36,413 bases of DNA from Fragilaria crotonensis. Taxonomy: Eukaryota > Bacillariophyta > Fragilariophyceae > Fragilariales > Fragilariaceae. The notes under the pieces were generated by a model. That model was not told where the DNA came from, ran no database searches, and worked only from the letters and a program-made list of their open reading frames with translations. The stretch covers positions 1-36,413 of the forward strand of contig JAKSYS010000636.1 of assembly GCA_022925895.1 (NCBI GenBank), in the 5' to 3' direction. The translations under genes and the position numbers were made by a program. Within the stretch, counting starts at the first letter, position 1, and the number at the start of each line of letters is the position of its first letter. Positions 30,505 to 36,413 of the stretch are shown here, in pieces.

Positions 30505-30926
30505 AACGATTTTGCTGCATAAAATGATTGTGTGATTGTATCGGCACTCTTACCAAATGGCTGCGACAGCTGAACCTGCACGCTTGTGGGAAGTATTTCC
30601 TTTGCAAATGCTTCCAGACGTTTGACGGTAAGTTTTTCTTTTGTTGCCCATGTACTTATCATCGTGGTACCTGCCTTTTCTTGGTCCGACTTGCTGATTC
30701 CCTGTTGGTTTTGATCGGTTAATAGGCGTGTACATTCAGATAATGTTGGTGGAATCGCATTGTCAACAGATTCGGCTGGCTCTTGGTTATTCGTTTGGGT
30801 TTTTTGCTGTATCATTAATATCGGGTTGTTGCAGGTGGGTACCGGTTTGGTTCTCGTTTTCTTTTGGAATACTGGATAACCTGTTTCGTGTGTGGCTATT
30901 GTTGGTTGTGGTGGTCGAATTGCCAT
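30381..30926 (-). CDS. Linker ORF between Gag and RT
   Basis: 181 aa from the ATG at 30926, 121 bp downstream of Gag. It is polar and Gln/Lys/Thr-rich with a helical middle (LEAFAKEILPTSVQ) and no known domain. The last codons read CGA AAA AAT ACA, a shift-prone A_AAA_AAT heptamer (30393-30399) just before the TAG. A -1 shift there continues as KKYSPIDFRP in the RT frame, so this is probably the N-terminal part of the RT polyprotein. Confidence 0.6.
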   Translation of the reverse strand: MAIRPPQPTIATHETGYPVFQKKTRTKPVPTCNNPILMIQQKTQTNNQEPAESVDNAIPPTLSECTRLLTDQNQQGISKSDQEKAGTTMISTWATKEKLTVKRLEAFAKEILPTSVQVQLSQPFGKSADTITQSFYAAKSFCHVLLPLLKSGFLSCRATKNLEKASVRTRQLQSLRKNTVQ

Positions 30927-31047
30927 CCGTGTTCTCGTTGGCTCGGGTACATGGAGGCAGAAGTCTTCTAACAGTAAAGGTACTGGGATTTCTATCGTTT
31001 GCGATTTGAATTATGATTTGTGAGTTGAGTTTGCTATCTTTTTGGTT

Positions 31048-33534
31048 TTATGCTGGGTTGTTGTTTGAGTTACCTTGTGGTGTCGCCCATGCTGATCCTA
31101 TTTCTGTCCATTCAACATGTGGTTGAGCAGCTACCCAGGTTACCATCTTTGTTTTGATTTCCCCGTTTACTGTTGTTAGGTTTGTCGGGAAATGGTAAAA
31201 TTTGCAATTGTGGAATGTGCATGTTTTACCTTCGTATGCACTGCGACAACATAAAACTGTGAAGCTGTTTGGTTTGACTGGATGCGGGAATATTGGTCCT
31301 GGATGCAAGAGTCTGGCTGTGGTGTCGGTTGCCAGTTGCTTAAGGATTTTCTTCCCTTGTGGTGGTGGAGTGTTGTTAATAAGCTCGCTTTGGTTTCGGC
31401 TTTGGTTTGTGTTATTACGCGGGATGCGACTGTTTGCTGGGCTGGTTGCTTCGCTGGGTGCATTATTGTTGTTGGTACGGTTGCGAGTATTCGGGTGCTC
31501 GCTAGTTGCCTCCGATGTTGCTTTGCGTTTGTTTGGTGACTCTGGTGGTTGGAAGAGTTTAAAAGTGAACGGGGTTTCTTTGAATTGTCCTGCTGCCATT
31601 GTTAAGATGGTTGTTTGGAGGTTGTGCCGAAGTCGCTCGCCTTGTGTTTTTGCGTTGGTGAAAATTTCGCTTGAAATTGGAAGTCCATTCATCAGTGCAT
31701 TTTTGTATCCTGGGCGACGAGCCACAGCAACGAATCCTGCAATTGTGGATTGAATATCTTGCAAGACGTTAAAGTGCAGTTCTTTCATATTGCGATGGAG
31801 TTCGAACCATTTTCTGCCTTCTGGGGATGTCATGATGCGGTCGAACGCAACTACCTCGTTCCAGATATCTGGGGGATGATTGCTGTCGACAGTAATCATG
31901 GTGTACATCATTGTGTAGAAGTTACCAATATTGTTGTTGATTTCACCCAAAGTGTTGGTTCGACCGAAGTGATAAAGTTCAGTTGCTTTTGCTGAGGTGT
32001 GTGACATTGCTTCTTCAACTTGCTCTTGCTGTACAACTTTGATTGCGCCTTCTAACCTTGTTTTATAGTCTGCTGACCATGTCCGAGGTGGTGCGAGGTG
32101 ATGAAATCCAAAGTGAGTCTTTATACCTTCTGGGTGGATGACTGTATGCTGGTGTTCCCATTGAGCAGTTCGCAATGCGGCTGTTAGAGGTTGGTCGAAC
32201 ATTTCTGCTTCAAGACTGCTTGCGGATGCAAATCTGTTTTCCGTAAAGTTCATTTCAGCTGCCATGGATTCAATAGCCGATTGAAGAAGACGAGTTGCCT
32301 TGCTGTTCTTGTTTGCATTAAGGACTTGGATAAACATTGGGTCGACAGTTGCTTTCTTGAAATGCTTGACTTTGCTTCCATCTTCAGTTGTTGTTTCGAT
32401 TGTTGATGCGAAAAGGATTTCATAGAAGTGTTGGTTTTCCTTCGCTTCTTTGGCATGCTCTCTTTCGGTACTTGTCATCGTCTTTGTCGAGTTGTCTGTG
32501 ATTGCGGTTGTTAAGCCTTGAAGCAATGTTGTAACCATGTTTGGTGATTCGTTCGAGGCTTCTGCTTCTCGCGAATGTTTTGGCGGAGTTGTAAATGCTG
32601 TTTTGCGTGCCATTGTGCTACCGAACGAGATGAATGCCTTTTCTTTTGCTGCCAACACCGCGGTTGTAACTTCATGGTAGACTGGGTCGTTTGGAGTTAG
32701 GAATGTTGGCTTGACGGTAAACATGGAGACGAGGTTTGTTTCGGGGATGAATTGGACTTTGTCCAGCTGGTCGTAAATGAACAGGGTATCTTTTGAATGG
32801 ATCGAAAAGTTTTGGAGGTGCACTGTTCCGTAACGCATCCCTTCATACCACATATGAAACTCTTCGAGGTTTGTTACATTGTTGAGGTTGCGGACCGATT
32901 CGGTTGTTGTTACAGTAACTGGCGTTCCTTTTGGGATCCTGTGTCCTCCTGTGAGGAGGAAGACTTTTGGGAAAGCGGCGAAGCATGGCGTTGCATTGGG
33001 GTTAGTAATGTCAAGGCCGATACGGTCTGGTCCTGGTGGGTCAGCGACTGTCCCATCCTCGGGGTCTGGTCCTTCTTCCGTGATCGGATCAGAGGTTGAA
33101 GTTGCCATGTTGAGGAGGTTTGGGTTGGCATTGGATGCTGCGACTGAAATGCAGTAGCCCTTGATGTCGCGCATCCTAATGGTGACTGGGCAGATTATGT
33201 CCATGTTGTCACCAAGTGTACCGGCGAAGACAGCTTCAGTTCCGGTGGCGGTTGGGAATGGGCACGAAAGGACTGCCAATGTTGGGTTTGCTCTTGGGTT
33301 ATCAAGAAAAAAAGCTACCTGATTGACGAGGCCGGAGTCACAGATGTTTGCAACTCTGGTCATGTCTGGGTAGGTCTTGGAGAAAGTTGTTGCGATGCGC
33401 TTGACTTTGTCGGGATCAGGGACATAAGCTCCGGCAAAGCTGTTGAGCTTGGCGGCGCTAGCTGCCTGATAGGCGAGATCACGAAGGGTTGGTTCCGTGT
33501 CAGGGATAGGGTCGGTGGTATCGGTGGTTGGCAT
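31048..33534 (-). CDS. Gag-like ORF1 of the retroelement
   Basis: 828 aa from the ATG at 33534. The N-terminal two thirds are a mixed alpha/beta protein without a family I recognise. Residues about 655-740 are Asn/Thr/Ser/Arg-rich and disordered. A CCCH-type finger (C-x8-C-x4-C-x3-H) lies at about 763-781. Position, size and terminal finger argue for a nucleocapsid/Gag function, but this is inferred from context. Confidence 0.65.
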   Translation of the reverse strand: MPTTDTTDPIPDTEPTLRDLAYQAASAAKLNSFAGAYVPDPDKVKRIATTFSKTYPDMTRVANICDSGLVNQVAFFLDNPRANPTLAVLSCPFPTATGTEAVFAGTLGDNMDIICPVTIRMRDIKGYCISVAASNANPNLLNMATSTSDPITEEGPDPEDGTVADPPGPDRIGLDITNPNATPCFAAFPKVFLLTGGHRIPKGTPVTVTTTESVRNLNNVTNLEEFHMWYEGMRYGTVHLQNFSIHSKDTLFIYDQLDKVQFIPETNLVSMFTVKPTFLTPNDPVYHEVTTAVLAAKEKAFISFGSTMARKTAFTTPPKHSREAEASNESPNMVTTLLQGLTTAITDNSTKTMTSTEREHAKEAKENQHFYEILFASTIETTTEDGSKVKHFKKATVDPMFIQVLNANKNSKATRLLQSAIESMAAEMNFTENRFASASSLEAEMFDQPLTAALRTAQWEHQHTVIHPEGIKTHFGFHHLAPPRTWSADYKTRLEGAIKVVQQEQVEEAMSHTSAKATELYHFGRTNTLGEINNNIGNFYTMMYTMITVDSNHPPDIWNEVVAFDRIMTSPEGRKWFELHRNMKELHFNVLQDIQSTIAGFVAVARRPGYKNALMNGLPISSEIFTNAKTQGERLRHNLQTTILTMAAGQFKETPFTFKLFQPPESPNKRKATSEATSEHPNTRNRTNNNNAPSEATSPANSRIPRNNTNQSRNQSELINNTPPPQGKKILKQLATDTTARLLHPGPIFPHPVKPNSFTVLCCRSAYEGKTCTFHNCKFYHFPTNLTTVNGEIKTKMVTWVAAQPHVEWTEIGSAWATPQGNSNNNPA

Positions 33535-34556
33535 TGTACGGGAACGTTTGTTGGTTGTTTAGGGAGCGAAACTGAAATGCTGTGATTACGTTTTGTGTGC
33601 TCTGATTGTGTTTCGTTTATGGATGTGTGTTTGGTAACGACTTTCTAGTAATGTTCTCAGGTAGCAAACAATGTAGGGAATTGCTTTGTGTGTTTGAGAT
33701 TGTTTGCAAAGTGGGTCTGAGTTTTCTTACGATTAGTAGCTGTGATTTATTGGACTTCATACTGTTTTTGTAGTTAATTTGTTTGGCATCTGCTTGTTGT
33801 TAGATGCTCGTGTTCATGACTCTAAGTACTCATGATAGCTACTCTGAAGACTTTTTTGTTTGGTATGATAGTCGGGTTTAGTCGACTTATCTTTCTGATA
33901 CTGGAGTATGCTTCGTCTTTAAAATTGAGCCACACTTGTAGATTACATAGCGTTCCGCGGTTTATTACTTAGGTTGTAGATTGATATAGTACTGTATAGC
34001 CCGCTATCTGTATTCGATAAATACATATTTTCATATTCACGCATTTCGCCTTATTGAATTTATCTGCTTGTTATTTGCGATGAATTTTGACGATGACGGG
34101 GCCGTCCAAAATTGCTGGTGAATGCTGCAAATTTGCATCTCGTTTTGCAGCATTTTGTAATATGCTACTTAGTTGGAGAAACTGTTGTTTGCTTTGCTTT
34201 ATATTTGTGCATGTTTCGTATTTTGCTCGGAAATGTTATATTTGTCTTTCGCAGGTGTTTGCTGGTTTGTTTGGTCGGTGCTATTGTTTTATGCTCCAAG
34301 CAATTATTGCTTTCGCAATATTGTTGGTTTTGGTTTGCAGCTTTGGTTGGATTGATCTTTATTTTGCTATTGTAATCGCTTGATTGTGATTGTTTCGATG
34401 TCAATTTCGAAATTTGTTGTTTTGGCGGCGGCGCCGATCGCAGGATCTTGTTTGTTGTTTGTTTGCTTTACAATAGATACAGTGAACTATTGCATTTGCA
34501 ACTACATCTGTAATGTAGTGTTGCATTGTTTTGGTTGTTTTGCTTCTCTCACATGA
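33535..34556 (-). other. Leader of the tyrosine-recombinase element
   Basis: About 1 kb of T-rich (on the plus strand) DNA without supported genes. It carries an 11-bp-stem hairpin (AATGCTGCAAA at 34121-34131, TTTGCAGCATT at 34144-34154). Promoter and packaging signals would be expected here. Confidence 0.5.
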
Positions 34557-34614
34557 TAGCGAAAAAACGGTTAGGCAGATATATCATCACCATTGCCGTC
34601 GATTCGATCACTCA
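34557..34614 (-). repeat. 58-bp direct repeat, right copy
   Basis: Exact copy of 26411-26468, marking the 5' boundary of the retroelement. Confidence 0.9.
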
Positions 34615-35207
34615 TGAGAAAAGTGAGTGGTCGACTCTCCATCCAAGAATAGTACTTTTCCGCCAGTAGTGTAGTGCTACTGGCTGTCCTCGTCCGTCAA
34701 TCTCCGACTGCGCAGCAACTAAGGCTGTAGGGCAATAGGTGTAGTGTACTGTGTGAGCTAGTACGCCTACTGCAGTATTGCCTACAGTCTTATCTGTAAG
34801 CCACTGGGGTGATACCAGAAAGCGGAATGAAACCAGTTGCGAGGTACACGAGGGTCTAAAAGCCCATTTCGGGCCGTGTCTAGCTCTTCTCCAAATGCGC
34901 CAGTGGAGCTTCTCCTTTTTACTCCTATTTTCTCCTATTTTCTGCTTGGCCTTTTTTCTTTCTCCTATTTTCTCCTTATTTCTTCCAGTATTTTTTATTT
35001 CTCCTCTTTTCTCGTTTTTTCTTCTGGGGTTTCTATGAATATGTATCGATCCGTATAGTCGGCCTAAAAATCCGATTCACGTTTTCAATTTAGGTGGAAG
35101 TGCGGGTTTGTCGGAGTCGTGGAACGCAGAAAAAAAGAAACGGTTTTGGAAAAAGTAATTGTAATAAAAGAAAATTTGGGGTAAAAGCATATATTCCGGA
35201 ACCTCCA
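34615..35207. other. Non-coding DNA between retroelement and copy 4
   Basis: It contains an 8-bp-stem hairpin (GCCAGTAG/CTACTGGC, 34662-34684) and a pyrimidine tract at 34912-35030. TGTCGGAGTCGTGGAA near 35109 differs at one base from the left part of the palindrome MITEs and may be a relic. No gene was seen. Confidence 0.5.
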
Positions 35208-35290
35208 GGATCCGCGGCGAAACGTCATCAAGTTCGAGCTTTTGACAACAAATGAACAAAGCTCGACAATGATGACGTTTCAGCGGATTC
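35208..35290. repeat. Long imperfect hairpin upstream of copy 4
   Basis: GGATCCGCGGCGAAACGTC... at 35208 pairs with ...GACGTTTCAGCGGATTC ending at 35290. The arms are about 35 nt with few mismatches, include a perfect 12-bp stretch GAAACGTCATCA, and leave a loop of about 12 nt. Each arm contains a TGACGT core. Confidence 0.7.
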
Positions 35291-35491
35291 TGATTGGCGC
35301 AAGCGCTTGAAACGTGCACGTCTCAAACCCAAGCTCTTTCCCTCGGTTGCCGAACTTGCATCTACACACCGTTGGACACTGAATCTTCCCTGCCTGTTCG
35401 CGTACATCTGAATTTGATTTCGTCCTTTCATACCTCTCGTCAACGTATTACCGGTAGTTTAATCGACGCTTTGAGTCCGAAGTTGATTATT

Positions 35492-36413
35492 ATGAGGGTC
35501 GCTTTAGGGGTAGATGCTCTCAGTCAGGCCAGCTTAGGATGGAAACTGTTTGAGCAAGCCAACGCGGGTAATCTCGACCAAGTTAATGACCTCTTGGGAC
35601 AAGGGGCAGACGTGAACTTCAGGGATCGTCATAGCGGCAGCACCGCTCTCAGTGCCGCCTGCTTTCAAGGCGACGTTGAAGTGGTCCGTGTTTGTTGGAG
35701 GAACAAGGGGTGGATGTCAATACCATGGATAAAGATGGTCACACGCCTCTCATTTGGGCCTGTTTGAGGGGCTCCATGGAAATTGTCGGATACTTATTGA
35801 ATCACCAACGGGTGAAAGTTAATATCCAGAGTAACGATGACCGGACAGCTCTATTCTACGCCTGCATCATGGGCCACTTGGAAGTGGTCCGTGCTTTGAT
35901 AAACGACCCAAGGGTGCAGGTGAATATGAAGGACAAGGATGACTTTACAGCTCTAACATGGGCAAGCCACTACGGCTACTCAGAAGTGGTTCGTGCTTTG
36001 TTGGAAGACAAACGGGTCGATGTCGATATCCGGAATAAATTCGGCAAAACAGCTCTAGATGTCGCGCGCGACCGCGAGTATGATGATGTGGCACGTCTCC
36101 TGGAGAACTACACACGCACGGAGCGTATGATGAGTCGTGAGGAGGAAGTGAGGAATCGCCAGAAGAAGCTTAAGCTGGACATGGAAAACACGCGGCAGCG
36201 ATTGACAGGCGACCCCCGTCGTCGAACCGATTACTGCCCTTCCGACATCGAAGAAGACCGAAACAAGCTCCTTGACGTCATGAGGACACCCTCCGCTGAA
36301 CCTGTGGAACTGTCCATGGATTACATCGAGCGATGTATCAAGAAGGACCACGACGGCAAACCGATCAAACTTGACGGGTGCATTTGGCGATGTTTTCTTG
36401 GCGGAAGATAGCC
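35492..36413 (+). pseudogene. Ankyrin-repeat / kinase protein, copy 4 (frameshifted, runs off the window)
   Basis: It starts at the ATG at 35492, the only ATG in that frame upstream of the ankyrins. Cap KLFEQANAGNLDQV is followed by about six ankyrin repeats, a charged coil (36115-36200) and the kinase lead-in PVELSMDYIERCIKKDH. One nucleotide is missing at about 35690 (CGTGTTTGTTGG against CGTGCTTTGTTGG in sister repeats), switching frame. At about 36375 two nucleotides are missing where the other copies encode the P-loop GSG, so the kinase would be read out of frame. The rest lies outside the window. Confidence 0.75.

Larger units (their letters stand above)
26411..34614 (-). mobile_element. 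Tyrosine-recombinase retrotransposon, DIRS-like
   Basis: The element is 8.2 kb on the minus strand: a leader of about 1 kb, Gag-like ORF, linker ORF, RT, RNase H and tyrosine recombinase, bounded by exact 58-bp direct repeats. RT/RNase H joined to a tyrosine recombinase instead of a DDE integrase defines the DIRS/PAT/Ngaro assemblage. Short direct repeats without long LTRs fit PAT/Ngaro-type ends better than the inverted ends of DIRS1, but a full split-repeat set was not found. No target duplication was seen, as expected for this enzyme class. Confidence 0.85.

Noticed and set aside
31202-31753. 183-codon plus-strand ORF antisense to the Gag-like ORF
   Set aside because: Low-complexity hydrophobic translation produced by the complement of an Asn/Thr/Gln-rich coding region; no domain.
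34087-34404. Hydrophobic ORFs resembling a membrane protein
   Set aside because: Several overlapping frames all read as hydrophobic because the DNA is T-rich leader sequence; no conserved start or family.
26411-34614. LTR retrotransposon
   Set aside because: The flanking repeats are only 58 bp, there is no DDE integrase, and a tyrosine recombinase with RxxR-type motifs is present instead.
1-36413. tRNA or rRNA genes
   Set aside because: No cloverleaf with conserved A/B box pairs or rRNA core sequence was recognised on reading either strand; a covariance-model scan would be decisive.

Overview
The window looks like nuclear DNA of a stramenopile alga, most likely a diatom. The reasons are a Ty1/copia element of the diatom CoDi type, whose Gag has an RGG-rich tail instead of a CCHC knuckle, short GT-AG introns of 92 to 100 bp, and a transposon-riddled, gene-poor layout. 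No bacterial or organellar features were seen. The organism assignment is inference from gene families, not from a marker gene.

The backbone is four dispersed plus-strand copies of one multidomain gene family: ankyrin repeats, a charged coiled-coil linker, a TKL/RIPK-like protein kinase, and a RING/IBR-like zinc finger, with a further C-terminal domain visible in copy 1. Copy 1 (83-4366) has an ankyrin cassette triplicated in tandem but carries several frameshifts and stops. Copy 2 (6242-8547, one 92-bp intron) is the only one open through kinase and zinc finger. Copy 3 (20399-22281) has lost almost all ankyrin repeats and has two frameshifts. Copy 4 (35492 to the window end) has frameshifts in an ankyrin repeat and in the kinase P-loop. 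Copies 1 to 3 share one phase-0 intron at the same codon. Between copies 1 and 2 lies a divergent CS-domain (p23/NudC-like) gene on the minus strand (4895-5827).

The space between the copies is filled by mobile elements. 9127-9710 is a MITE-like element holding 12 copies of a 21-bp palindromic unit. 10354-11678 is a non-autonomous hAT-like element with near-perfect 8-bp target duplications. 11701-18912 is a second copy of the palindrome-rich MITE, split by a young copia element (11808-18463) with apparently identical 176-bp LTRs and a 5-bp target duplication. 19036-20297 is a foldback element with arms of about 390 bp, sitting about 100 bp upstream of copy 3. 23109-25478 is a decayed hAT transposon with 19-bp terminal inverted repeats and a perfect 8-bp target duplication.

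26411-34614 is an 8.2-kb tyrosine-recombinase (DIRS-like) retroelement on the minus strand. It is bounded by 58-bp direct repeats and has gag, a linker ORF, RT, RNase H and tyrosine recombinase in successively -1-shifted overlapping frames. A palindromic tandem array lies at its 3' end.

The most interesting material is the ankyrin-kinase-RING family, which looks like an expanding and decaying signalling or recognition gene set with a DFG-to-DCG change in two copies. Next are the frame architecture of the tyrosine-recombinase element and the two kinds of palindrome array.
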